64,000 bases of DNA, taken from positions 80,423 through 144,422 of the IMG/VR virus record IMGVR_UViG_3300036770_005052. One strand, written 5' to 3'. The position numbers were made by a program, and so were the translations under genes. The notes below the pieces were generated by a model that was not told the origin of the DNA, did not search any database, and was given only the letters and a program-made list of their open reading frames with translations. Below are positions 55,861 through 63,215 of the stretch, in pieces. This DNA comes from a virus. Each line of letters begins with the position of its first letter. Position 1 is the first letter of the stretch.

Positions 55861-56085
55861 ATGGCATTATCACAATCTGTTGAAGAATCACTTAAAGAAT
55901 CGGAAGCATCGTTGCGCAATGCTCTAGCATATGCTGCCCGTCAAGAGCGTCCTATGGTTTGTAGCGTGATTGCGGATCTTATTCATCGCATTGAAACCCT
56001 ACAAACCACCGATAGTCTTTTAGATAAACTTGAGAATCGTAAATCAGGAGATTCTGGATTCTTTGGTACGATGTTTGGAGAATGA
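55861..56085 (+). CDS. Conserved small helical protein
   Basis: 74 residues from the ATG at 55861. LSQSVEESLKESEASLRNAL, CSVIADLIHRIETLQ, then a Gly/Phe-rich tail (GDSGFFGTMFGE). Typical cyanophage accessory protein; function unknown. Confidence 0.65.
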   Translation: MALSQSVEESLKESEASLRNALAYAARQERPMVCSVIADLIHRIETLQTTDSLLDKLENRKSGDSGFFGTMFGE

Positions 56086-56450
56086 TGACTGAACCTAATG
56101 AATTTGGCAAAGCACTTCAAGAATGGTGGGATTCTGATGCTTGCAAACAACTCCAGAAAGAAACTGAAGAAGCAAAGCAACGTGCAGTAGGAAAGTACTT
56201 TATGCTTTCCGAAGAAGACAAACTTGATATTGTGCAGGCAATCTGCTACATTATGTGTAAGGCAGAAAGTGAAGGTTGTTCTCATCGTGCTCTTATGGAT
56301 GCACTGGGAATCTATCCTACAGGTTTCTGGATTGATAATCTTATGGACGTTCATAATGCTCTCTGGTCTTATTATAATGATAGAAAGCAAGATCAAGAAC
56401 TTAAAGATGATCTTGAGTCTTTAGAAAAATTTTTAGAAGATAAAAAATAA
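56082..56450 (+). CDS. Conserved hypothetical helical protein
   Basis: 122 residues (second ATG at 56085). NEFGKALQEWWDSDACKQLQ, VQAICYIMCKAESEGCSHRA, then IYPTGFWIDNLMDVHNALW. Conserved-looking helical protein. The promoter motif ATAAATA overlaps its end. Confidence 0.65.
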   Translation: MMTEPNEFGKALQEWWDSDACKQLQKETEEAKQRAVGKYFMLSEEDKLDIVQAICYIMCKAESEGCSHRALMDALGIYPTGFWIDNLMDVHNALWSYYNDRKQDQELKDDLESLEKFLEDKK

Positions 56451-56453
56451 ATA
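56447..56453 (+). promoter_or_regulatory. T4-type late promoter motif
   Basis: ATAAATA at the stop of the previous gene, about 70 bp before the gene at 56522. This is the only clear late-type motif in the right half of the window, and it sits before an oxygenase pair. Confidence 0.4.
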
Positions 56454-56521
56454 TGACTTTTCTAGCACCAAAATCTAAGTCAACTATTTGATACTTTAAT
56501 TTTCACTTAAATTTTTTTTAT

Positions 56522-57034
56522 ATGAATGATCCAAAGTGTAAAAGATTTTATAGAAAATGTGATGACTTTAGTTTGTGTGTAAACATAGGAGAAAAAGGAT
56601 ACGTTTTAGCAGAGCATCCTAATGAAAGATTCACAATTTTTTATTACGGATTATATGGATCTGGAATTTTTAGTAGAGTTTTTGATAAAGAAGACCCTAT
56701 TATATTGGATGCAAATAAAAATTTAGTCGTTGATGTTCAAAATTATATTCATGATAAAGTTTTATTTGAAGCAACTGAAGATTTTTATATTGTTGGATTC
56801 AATACTTTAGATAAAAAAATAAAGTGGGAAGCTCAAATATTAGACTCTAAAACAACTGAAATTAGAGGAGATTACGATAAATCGTATGCTTTGTGCATGA
56901 ATGGAAGTCCGTACATAAATGGGAAAAAATTCAAGAGATATGATTACTCCACATTACTTAAAAACAAAATCTACAATGTAACTATAAAAAATGATGATAT
57001 AATTATTATTTTTAATCAAGTTGGAGAATGGTAA
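56522..57034 (+). CDS. Hypothetical protein, beta-rich (cupin-like layout)
   Basis: 170 residues with AT-rich codon use like the fibre genes. ERFTIFYYGLYGSGIFSRVF, KVLFEATEDFYIVGFNTLDK. Alternating strands suggest a jelly-roll-type fold. It directly precedes and is coupled to the hydroxylase-like gene, which suggests they act together. Confidence 0.6.
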   Translation: MNDPKCKRFYRKCDDFSLCVNIGEKGYVLAEHPNERFTIFYYGLYGSGIFSRVFDKEDPIILDANKNLVVDVQNYIHDKVLFEATEDFYIVGFNTLDKKIKWEAQILDSKTTEIRGDYDKSYALCMNGSPYINGKKFKRYDYSTLLKNKIYNVTIKNDDIIIIFNQVGEW

Positions 57035-57516
57035 TGATAACCCAAAATGATTTGCAAACTTTATATGAGTGGGCAAAGATAACTAATTTTCCAACCAAAA
57101 AAGCGCCAACTTCAAATGGATATGCAAATAAAGACATTTATATATCTTGGCTAAAGGGAGTAGGTAAATCAATCACTATTCGTAAAAAACTAATGAGTGA
57201 CAAAATATATCAAATATTTGAAAATGATAATATTTTGTATGCAACCTACTCCTTGTTTGAATCTGGGACTATATTAAAACCCCATCGTGATCCTAATGTT
57301 TATCGTGAACCCTACAAAAGAATTCAAATCCCATTAAAAATTCCAGATAGAGAAAAATGTTACATGACCTGGCAAGGGAAAAAAATTTATTGGGATGAAG
57401 GCATTCCTCAAGTTTTTCCCGTTATGGACTATATTCATGATGGAGGAAATCTATCAGATTCTTCAATGGAATTTTTAATGCTTGATGTTAAAAAAAATAC
57501 TGTGATTAAATTATAA
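57034..57516 (+). CDS. Asp/Asn beta-hydroxylase-like 2OG oxygenase
   Basis: 160 residues. The ATG at 57034 is chosen because GGAG lies 7 bp upstream; an ATG at 57028 is in frame. SGTILKPHRDPN supplies His84-x-Asp86, followed by RIQIPLKIP and DYIHDGG with His135 as the likely third metal ligand. This is the AspH/aspartyl-asparaginyl hydroxylase-like core. It is a third, distinct 2OG oxygenase in this window. Substrate unknown; Asn in the G-N-Q collagen-like stalks is an idea only. Confidence 0.75.
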   Translation: MITQNDLQTLYEWAKITNFPTKKAPTSNGYANKDIYISWLKGVGKSITIRKKLMSDKIYQIFENDNILYATYSLFESGTILKPHRDPNVYREPYKRIQIPLKIPDREKCYMTWQGKKIYWDEGIPQVFPVMDYIHDGGNLSDSSMEFLMLDVKKNTVIKL

Positions 57517-57610
57517 TGTAAATGATTGTAACACGATCCCAAAGAAAACATTAAGTTTCTAGATAGTAGTGTATTGAAATGCTAACATTGGGTAACATCG
57601 CAAAAACTCT

Positions 57611-57817
57611 ATGACTTTACCAAAAACCAGCAACGAAATCCTTACAACTGAAGAATGGGACGAACTTGTAGCTCTTAAAGACGCAATTACTTATTATCCG
57701 TCGTCTGTTTCTGCCGAAAAAATGGAGAAGTTTGCTGAATTAATGGTAAGAACACTTGAAGGAAAATGTGATCCTCCCCCTCCAAAAAATTGGAGGGGTT
57801 CATCTTTGAGTGAATAA
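57611..57817 (+). CDS. Conserved small cyanophage protein
   Basis: 68 residues: LPKTSNEILTTEEWDELVAL, VSAEKMEKFAELMVRTLEG, then a Pro-rich end (CDPPPPKNWRGSS). Often found in T4-type cyanophages; function unknown. Confidence 0.7.
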   Translation: MTLPKTSNEILTTEEWDELVALKDAITYYPSSVSAEKMEKFAELMVRTLEGKCDPPPPKNWRGSSLSE

Positions 57818-57828
57818 TCATCAAGCCC

Positions 57829-57859
57829 TTGACAAATTCAGTGGGCACAATGCTATAAT
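57829..57859 (+). promoter_or_regulatory. Sigma70-type promoter for CP12/restriction-modification block
   Basis: TTGACA (57829-57834), 19-bp spacer, TATAAT (57854-57859). Consensus boxes with long spacing. It leads to cp12 at 57915 and then the endonuclease and methyltransferase with no further terminator visible. Confidence 0.65.
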
Positions 57860-57914
57860 ACCGGCATGGGTCATAATTCCCATGGTCTAAATTCTAAACA
57901 TTTCTAAGATAAAA

Positions 57915-58082
57915 ATGGAAAAACACATCCATAATAGTGCTTTTGATGCTCCATTAGAAGCACCAGATCCTCAAGATCCTAAAATTTCAAACAGAGCTAA
58001 TCGTCATCATCCTGGTACTCCTTTTGAAGAATATTGTTCAACACATCCAGATGCTGACGAATGTAAAGTTTATGATGATTGA
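57915..58082 (+). CDS. cp12: Minimal CP12-like Calvin-cycle inhibitor
   Basis: 55 residues. The C-terminus GTPFEEYCSTHPDADECKVYDD-type signature (Cys41 and Cys50, spacing as in the C-terminal redox pair of CP12, then ECKVYDD) is the GAPDH-binding part of CP12. The N-terminal Cys pair and the long helix of host CP12 are missing, so this is a shortened form with an Asp/Pro-rich start. Known role: CP12 bridges GAPDH and PRK to switch off the Calvin cycle. Cyanophages carry it to redirect carbon to the pentose phosphate pathway. The following gene starts 27 bp later. Confidence 0.8.
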   Translation: MEKHIHNSAFDAPLEAPDPQDPKISNRANRHHPGTPFEEYCSTHPDADECKVYDD

Positions 58083-58109
58083 TCCCTTAATTTTTTAATT
58101 TACTTTTTT

Positions 58110-58679
58110 ATGAAAAATTTTGTTATTGAGTCGAATGTTTACGGTGAGCCTAGTGTTTTTACCGTAACTAAGTATGATGAAAATGATATTCAAGACTTTA
58201 AAGAATATTTTGATTGCTGGCAAAATCTTAAAACTTCATCTTTAAAAATCGATGGAGGACCTGCAAATTTCCATGCAGCTTTTACTGAAGGTTTATTTTG
58301 TCTTTGGTCTGGTTGTGTAAGGTACAAAGATTCGAAATCAAAAAAACTTAAAAGTTCTTCTTTTGATGCGTATGATATTGTTACTGAAAAAACAAAGCAA
58401 GTTAAATCTACAATGATGGATATTGATTTGACTTCCTTTGGTCCCAAAACAAAATGGGATGACTTATATTTCCTGGATTTTTACAATGATGGTTCTGTAG
58501 ATGGTTCTTTCGACGTATATTACATTGAAAATGAAATTATTTACAATTCGCTTGTCAACAAATCCGAAACCTTAAAAGAGCAACAAGAAGCAAAGCGTCG
58601 CCCTCGTACTTCCGTTAAGAAAAACGTAATTGAAGTTTTTAATATTCAACCTGTAGAAAAAAAAGTAAAAATTTGGTGA
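58110..58679 (+). CDS. Type II restriction endonuclease, Bsp6I-like family
   Basis: 189 residues. The motif chain EGLFC (60-64), FDAYDIV...KQVKS (85-100, a PD-(D/E)xK-type site with QVK), DLTSFGPKTKWDDLYFLDF (106-124), VDGSFDVYYI (130-139) and QQEAKRRPRTSV (158-169) follows the Bsp6I family closely. Family specificity is GCNGC (from memory of the named family; not testable here). It cuts unmodified double-stranded DNA in the cytoplasm. Stop and the methyltransferase start are 1 bp apart, so the pair is co-translated. All expected catalytic residues appear present. Confidence 0.85.
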   Translation: MKNFVIESNVYGEPSVFTVTKYDENDIQDFKEYFDCWQNLKTSSLKIDGGPANFHAAFTEGLFCLWSGCVRYKDSKSKKLKSSSFDAYDIVTEKTKQVKSTMMDIDLTSFGPKTKWDDLYFLDFYNDGSVDGSFDVYYIENEIIYNSLVNKSETLKEQQEAKRRPRTSVKKNVIEVFNIQPVEKKVKIW

Positions 58680-58680
58680 G

Positions 58681-59622
58681 ATGATGAAGACTCTAGATTT
58701 ATTTGCCGGAATTGGTGGAATTCGCCTTGGATTTGAAAATGCTGGATTTAAAACAGTTTTTTCAAATGATTTTGAACCACTTTGCAAAACAACTTTCGAT
58801 TTAAATTTCGGAGAGCCACATCTTCATGTTGAAGATATTCGACAAATACCTCCTAGCAGTCTTCCAAACTTTAACATTCTTTTAGGTGGATTTCCTTGCC
58901 AGGCATTTTCAATAGCTGGATATCGACAGGGATTTGCAGACGAAAAGGATAGAGGTAATCTGTTCTTTTCAATAGCAAATATCTTACAAGAAAAAAATCC
59001 AGATGCATTTTTGCTTGAAAATGTAAAAAATTTAAAAGGACATGATAATGGAAATACTTTTAAAGTGATTCAAGATACATTATCATCTTTGGGGTATTGT
59101 GTAAATTTTAAAGTTATGAATACCATGGAATATGGTAATATTCCTCAAAATCGCGAAAGAATTTACATTGTCGGATTCAAAGATAGAGAGCATCATTGCA
59201 ATTTTAAATTTCCAGATCCGATTGATTTAACTGTGAAGGTTACAGATCTTCTTGATCAAAATATACCATCAAAGTATTACTATAATGGTAAACCTCTTTA
59301 TGATCGAATTAAAGATGATGTAATCGATCAAACAAAAGTATATCAATGGCGTAGGCAATATGTGAGAGAAAATAAAAAAGATGTTTGCCCTACTCTTACT
59401 GCCAATATGGGTACTGGTGGTCATAACGTTCCAATTATTAAGGATTCCAATGGTATTCGTAAATTGACTCCAAGAGAATGTTTAAGACTTCAAGGATTTC
59501 CAGATTCTTATATTCTTCCTGATATTTCTGATGCTACCCTGTACAAGCAAGTTGGAAATTCTGTGAGTGTACCTGTGATTCAAGCTATTGCAACACAAAT
59601 TTCCAAGGCAATGTGCCAATGA
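58681..59622 (+). CDS. DNA (cytosine-5) methyltransferase, partner of the endonuclease
   Basis: 313 residues, the usual size for type II C5 enzymes. Motif I DLFAGIGGIRLGFE (6-19), motif IV GGFPCQAFSIAG with catalytic Cys73, motif VI ENV (113-115), motif VIII QNRERIYIVGF (156-166), a target-recognition region of about 75 residues containing CPTLTANMGTGGHNVP, motif IX RKLTPRECLRLQGFP and motif X QVGNSVSVPV (290-299). All motifs are intact, so it should be active. It protects phage DNA from the neighbouring endonuclease and could also shield against host enzymes. Confidence 0.9.
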   Translation: MMKTLDLFAGIGGIRLGFENAGFKTVFSNDFEPLCKTTFDLNFGEPHLHVEDIRQIPPSSLPNFNILLGGFPCQAFSIAGYRQGFADEKDRGNLFFSIANILQEKNPDAFLLENVKNLKGHDNGNTFKVIQDTLSSLGYCVNFKVMNTMEYGNIPQNRERIYIVGFKDREHHCNFKFPDPIDLTVKVTDLLDQNIPSKYYYNGKPLYDRIKDDVIDQTKVYQWRRQYVRENKKDVCPTLTANMGTGGHNVPIIKDSNGIRKLTPRECLRLQGFPDSYILPDISDATLYKQVGNSVSVPVIQAIATQISKAMCQ

Positions 59623-59643
59623 AAAAACTGTCACATTAGAGAT

Positions 59644-59671
59644 TTTGTCTGACCTTGGTTGACCTTATAAT
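59644..59671 (+). promoter_or_regulatory. Putative promoter
   Basis: TATAAT (59666-59671) 25 bp before the next ATG, with a weak -35 (TTTGTC, 59644-59649) at 16 bp. The TTGACC directly before the -10 is too close to serve as -35. Confidence 0.45.
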
Positions 59672-59696
59672 ATGGATGTACACAATCAATCAGTTA

Positions 59697-60152
59697 ATGA
59701 CTACCACCTTCGCTGATTACGCCGCCACTGCAGAGGCACGAAAGAACATCGCAGAGGCAGTTCTGGGGCATACCTATGCCCTCTGTGAGGCACTGCGCCA
59801 GAACTACATTGATTACAGCATCAAGTCTCATCAACATGCCATTAAGAATAATGGTATCGTCGATGAGAGTTATGTTCCTTATCATCAGGAACAGATTGAG
59901 AAACTCAAGCAAGGTATTTGTGATTATGAGTTCTATCCTGAAACAGGACGGAAGTATCACAAAATCATTATGAATGCGAATGGTTCTCGCTCTGTTCATG
60001 CTTTTGTGGATCGTAAGACTGGTGAAGTTTACAAATCTGCTTCTTGGAAAGCACCTGCCAAGGGTGTTCGCTATGATCTTCGTCTGATTAAAGATCGTGA
60101 ATGGTTGCTTGAGAATGCTGACTGGTCGGGTGGTTACTTGTACGCAAAATGA
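59697..60152 (+). CDS. Conserved cyanophage protein
   Basis: 151 residues from the ATG at 59697 (the open frame extends 42 bp upstream into the promoter). YALCEALRQNYIDYSIKSHQ is helical. The C-terminal half is a beta-rich domain (KIIMNANGSRSVHAFVDRKT, GEVYKSASWKAP) resembling a short barrel conserved in cyanophages. More GC-rich than the preceding restriction-modification genes. Confidence 0.7.
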   Translation: MTTTFADYAATAEARKNIAEAVLGHTYALCEALRQNYIDYSIKSHQHAIKNNGIVDESYVPYHQEQIEKLKQGICDYEFYPETGRKYHKIIMNANGSRSVHAFVDRKTGEVYKSASWKAPAKGVRYDLRLIKDREWLLENADWSGGYLYAK

Positions 60153-60247
60153 AAACTTTCTTTTTATGTTGGCTTATTGCATCAGTTGTTGCTGGATTTA
60201 TTAATTACGCACTCATGCAGTTTACTGATTATGATGACGACAACTGA
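60149..60247 (+). CDS. Micro membrane protein (32 residues)
   Basis: KTFFLCWLIASVVAGFINYA, then an acidic end (DYDDDN). Overlaps the previous stop by 4 bp. One membrane helix. Confidence 0.55.
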   Translation: MKTFFLCWLIASVVAGFINYALMQFTDYDDDN

Positions 60248-60295
60248 CAAGCTCATCTTCATTTCTTCGTTCATTTGGTTTTTGCACTGGGGGCA

Positions 60296-60766
60296 ATGTC
60301 TTACGTCACGCATTCTGGATACGGTTATTCTAAACGCCTCTGTGAGGACGTTACCACTTGGTTTCTGAATAAGTTCTTTCCACGCCACAAGATTGATCTG
60401 GATATTGTGCATCGTGGTCTGAAACGTGAATGTGTTTATGGTTATTGTGATTATGTGGGCAAATCTTATCGTCCCCGTGAGTTCCTGATTGAACTTGACA
60501 CCCATATGTCTGAAGAGTTGTATATAAAAACTCTTTTACATGAATTGGTTCATCTGCGCCAGTGGGTAATTGGTTCTCTGAGGTCCAAGCGTGGAAAAAT
60601 GTATTATGGTAAAGTTGCAGTTGAACTTTACGACTATTGGCACCAACCACATGAAATGGAGGCAAGAGAGCAAGAAGAAACATTATATGTTGAGTATTTG
60701 GTTGAGAAACGAGGTGAGCAAATTCCAAAAGTGGCAAGATGCTTTCCTAATCGACTTTGCCAGTAA
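60296..60766 (+). CDS. HEXXH metallopeptidase-like protein
   Basis: 156 residues from the ATG at 60296. LLHELVHLRQW carries HELVH (82-86), and HQPHEMEAREQEETLYVEYL further on offers a Glu as third ligand. The layout is like SprT/WLM-type zinc peptidases, but the length is short and the fold unverified. Recurs in cyanophages without known substrate. Confidence 0.7.
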   Translation: MSYVTHSGYGYSKRLCEDVTTWFLNKFFPRHKIDLDIVHRGLKRECVYGYCDYVGKSYRPREFLIELDTHMSEELYIKTLLHELVHLRQWVIGSLRSKRGKMYYGKVAVELYDYWHQPHEMEAREQEETLYVEYLVEKRGEQIPKVARCFPNRLCQ

Positions 60767-60808
60767 CCACAAAATTCATCACATTAAACAAACTTACACA
60801 AATTCAAA

Positions 60809-61012
60809 ATGAATGACAAAGACATCAAACAATTTATTACTGCGTTCAAAGATTTTATGAAACATGCACAATCTCAAGAATTTAATATGAATTCTAAAAA
60901 AGAATATGATCGGTATCAAGAAGAAAGTAAAATGATGATTGAAAGTGAAATTGAAAAAAAAGCTGCCGAAATGGAAGTAACCGTCGATTATTATATTGCA
61001 GAATTTATGTAA
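60809..61012 (+). CDS. Small helical protein
   Basis: 67 residues: DKDIKQFITAFKDFMKHAQS, KEYDRYQEESKMMIESEIEK, ending VTVDYYIAEFM. The C-terminus looks like an IEFM/AEFM motif seen on other cyanophage small proteins. Unknown. Confidence 0.65.
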   Translation: MNDKDIKQFITAFKDFMKHAQSQEFNMNSKKEYDRYQEESKMMIESEIEKKAAEMEVTVDYYIAEFM

Positions 61013-61064
61013 TTGACAAATTTAAAATAGTCACCTAAAATTATTGAGCAATTTAACAAAAGAA

Positions 61065-61304
61065 ATGAAGTATCTTTACATCGTTGACTACTGGATTCCA
61101 TTTCCTTCTTCGGAATATGGTGGGGTAGTTGATGTTATAGCAGAGTCTGATCAAGAGTGTTTTGATTTATTGAAAGATTGGAGAGATGAATATAACTCCA
61201 ATTATGATAATTTGATCATGCAAAAAATTAAAACAGCTATCAAACTTAAATTGGATACATATAATGAAGAACCATCAAGGATTGCATCCGCTTTTACGAC
61301 ATGA
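61065..61304 (+). CDS. Hypothetical protein
   Basis: 79 residues from the ATG at 61065 (in-frame TTG at 61044). LYIVDYWIPFPSSEYGGVVD, VIAESDQECFDLLKDWRDEY. Strand-helix fold in which a beta-strand with PFPSSEYGG is followed by a helix; known from cyanophages, function unknown. Confidence 0.65.
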   Translation: MKYLYIVDYWIPFPSSEYGGVVDVIAESDQECFDLLKDWRDEYNSNYDNLIMQKIKTAIKLKLDTYNEEPSRIASAFTT

Positions 61305-61600
61305 CTGAAGAGCAAAACGTAAATGATTCTGAATCTACAGTAGTTGTAGATCTAGAGGTAGAAATTGAAAGAATAGAAGAAAATCATCAAAAAAATATTG
61401 ATACTCTTTTGAACAGTTACGAAAAAACATTTCGGGATCAAGAACAAAAAATATTAGATTTGTATGAAGAAATAGAAAAAGTAAAAGAGTCCTGTGCAAA
61501 TAAAAATAACGAAAGAATTGATTTACTTTTAAATGAAAATTCGAAGTTAAATGAGGAGTTAACAAAATTCAAACAATTGTATGGGGAACTCCCTGCATGA
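61301..61600 (+). CDS. Coiled-coil protein
   Basis: 99 residues, almost fully heptad-like from residue 15 (VDLEVEIERIEENHQKNIDT, EQKILDLYEEIEKVKESCAN). ATGA-coupled on both sides. Confidence 0.65.
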   Translation: MTEEQNVNDSESTVVVDLEVEIERIEENHQKNIDTLLNSYEKTFRDQEQKILDLYEEIEKVKESCANKNNERIDLLLNENSKLNEELTKFKQLYGELPA

Positions 61601-61797
61601 GTAAGGATTCTTTTTATGAAGGATTGGAAGTAAAATATAAAGGATTTATTGGACACATCAAATTTATTTGTGATGAGTATTTGACAATGTGCATACACAC
61701 AAATTCAGATCCATTAAAAGATGTTTGTGTTTTAATTTTTAATGAACAATTAAAGGACATTGAACTTATGACGGGAAATAGAATGAATGAAAAATAA
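61597..61797 (+). CDS. Small KOW-like beta protein
   Basis: 66 residues: GLEVKYKGFIGHIKFICDEY, LTMCIHTNSDPLKDVCVLIF. The GxxVKYKGxIGxIxFIxxxY pattern is a small barrel common in cyanophages. Function unknown. Confidence 0.7.
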   Translation: MSKDSFYEGLEVKYKGFIGHIKFICDEYLTMCIHTNSDPLKDVCVLIFNEQLKDIELMTGNRMNEK

Positions 61798-62059
61798 AAA
61801 TGTATGGAGATGGTGGGCAAAAGCGTTAGGAGAGAAAGCATCTAAGTGTGATCGTGAGTCTGATACAATTGCGATTATTAGGTCTTTTATTTTTGCAACC
61901 TATTTGATTACAAATGCCTTTATTGTTGCTGGTGTAATCAGGCACTGGAATGATAAACAATCAATTGAAATTTACATTGAAAATCCTTATGAAGTACCAA
62001 GTAATCTACAACAAAAACAAGAAGAAAAAGATCTCCAAACAAATCGCAACTTTTTATAA
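61787..62059 (+). CDS. Small membrane protein
   Basis: 90 residues. VWRWWAKALGEKASKCDRES, then a membrane segment at about 31-50 (IIRSFIFATYLITNAFIVAG). The rest is polar. The sequence resembles a conserved cyanophage protein. Confidence 0.7.
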   Translation: MKNKNVWRWWAKALGEKASKCDRESDTIAIIRSFIFATYLITNAFIVAGVIRHWNDKQSIEIYIENPYEVPSNLQQKQEEKDLQTNRNFL

Positions 62060-62138
62060 AATTGAAGATGCTTGCATGTGGGAAAAGCATGTTAAAGATC
62101 AAGGATGCTTTGATGTTGAGGTTGTGCCAGTTTTTTAA
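61989..62138 (+). CDS. Conserved small cyanophage protein
   Basis: 49 residues from the ATG at 61989, overlapping the previous gene by 71 bp in another frame. KYQVIYNKNKKKKISKQIAT, FYKIEDACMWEKHVKDQGC, FDVEVVPVF. The pattern (basic strand, helix, VEVVPVF) is common in cyanophages, which supports this frame. Confidence 0.65.
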   Translation: MKYQVIYNKNKKKKISKQIATFYKIEDACMWEKHVKDQGCFDVEVVPVF

Positions 62139-62250
62139 CTGTCACACCATCTCCCACTCCTGGACAAAATCTTGTAGACTGTATTGGTATTGAAAAAAGA
62201 CTCAATCTTGAAAATCAATGATTTCTTTGCCAAATTGTAATTCTTCCATC

Positions 62251-62487
62251 ATGACTGAACTGACTCAAGAAAACTATTGTGACCAACAACCTGTCACAAT
62301 GGAATTTACATTTGAAGAGCATGATTTTCTGAATGACATCTTGTGCCATGCATCAGATGGGATATTCGTTGCATATCCAAATTTTCATGAACTTCCAGAA
62401 GATTCTGAAATTTGCCAACGTTTTAAAATGCTTGAACAAATGAGGTACAAATCTAATCAACTTTGGAAAAACCGTTTCGGTAATTGA
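62251..62487 (+). CDS. Hypothetical protein
   Basis: 78 residues from the ATG at 62251 (in-frame ATG at 62218 is possible; neither has a clear ribosome site). VTMEFTFEEHDFLNDILCHA, then CQRFKMLEQMRYKSNQLW. Acidic, helical C-terminus. Unknown. Confidence 0.6.
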   Translation: MTELTQENYCDQQPVTMEFTFEEHDFLNDILCHASDGIFVAYPNFHELPEDSEICQRFKMLEQMRYKSNQLWKNRFGN

Positions 62488-62489
62488 TT

Positions 62490-63023
62490 ATGACACAACA
62501 ATTTAATATTGGTGATATTGTCACCAAAAAACATGGTAAAAAACCTGCTGAAATTGTCAGTAAAGGTTGGTATACGTCAGATTCTTGGACTTGTCGGTAT
62601 CTTCACTCCAAACAATCTTTTACTGAATATGCATCTGATCTAAAACTTTACGATGAGGAAACTGAAATGACTGCTGATACTAAAACTCTCTATTCTTTCA
62701 CCGTTGATGGTGTTGTTGCCTATGGTACTCACATCGGCACCAACAGTAGCAACCAATATCTGATTGAAGAAAAAGGCACTGGTAAGATTCACGTCTTTGA
62801 TAAGAAAGACCTGGAAGAAGTTGTACCTTATACTTTCAGTGCTTCTATTAGTGGCAAAGAAACTCATTATGTCGGCACTCCTGGTGCTCTGAAGAAAAAT
62901 GATGTGCTACTCTACACTGGTTCCAGCACTCCTCAGGTTGCTGTAGTGACTGGTGTGGATACCAAGAACAAAAGCGCCCGATCCAAGTTCAAGGGTGCTA
63001 AACTGGTGACTGAAGCAATCTGA
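62490..63023 (+). CDS. Conserved protein with repeated small beta domains
   Basis: 177 residues from the ATG at 62490. Residues 1-55 look like a hypervariable SH3/KOW-like barrel (FNIGDIVTKKHGKKPAEIVS, WTCRYLHSKQ). Residues 60-177 are another beta domain (LYSFTVDGVVAYGTHIGTNS, DVLLYTGSSTPQVAVVTGVD). Resembles conserved cyanophage proteins; function unknown. Confidence 0.65.
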   Translation: MTQQFNIGDIVTKKHGKKPAEIVSKGWYTSDSWTCRYLHSKQSFTEYASDLKLYDEETEMTADTKTLYSFTVDGVVAYGTHIGTNSSNQYLIEEKGTGKIHVFDKKDLEEVVPYTFSASISGKETHYVGTPGALKKNDVLLYTGSSTPQVAVVTGVDTKNKSARSKFKGAKLVTEAI

Positions 63024-63026
63024 TTT

Positions 63027-63215
63027 ATGAAAACTTCTACTGCTCTTGGTGTTGTATTTGGTGTAATTGTCCTTGCAACTGCTGGACTTCTTTTTGAGGC
63101 ATGGTTGCTTGGACTGATTCTGTCTTGGTTTGGTGTATCATTGACCTTCTGGCAGAATTTTGCTATTATCTTTCTCGCTAATCTTATTTTCAAATCTAAC
63201 GTATCTTCTAAATGA
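63027..63215 (+). CDS. Two-helix membrane protein
   Basis: 62 residues: ALGVVFGVIVLATAGLLFEA and LGLILSWFGVSLTF plus FAIIFLANLIF. Overlaps the next gene by 4 bp. Probably acts with the following membrane-anchored protein. Confidence 0.7.
   Translation: MKTSTALGVVFGVIVLATAGLLFEAWLLGLILSWFGVSLTFWQNFAIIFLANLIFKSNVSSK

Noticed and set aside
59659-59664. TTGACC as a -35 box
   Set aside because: It lies only 1-2 bp from TATAAT, so it cannot act as -35 for that box.
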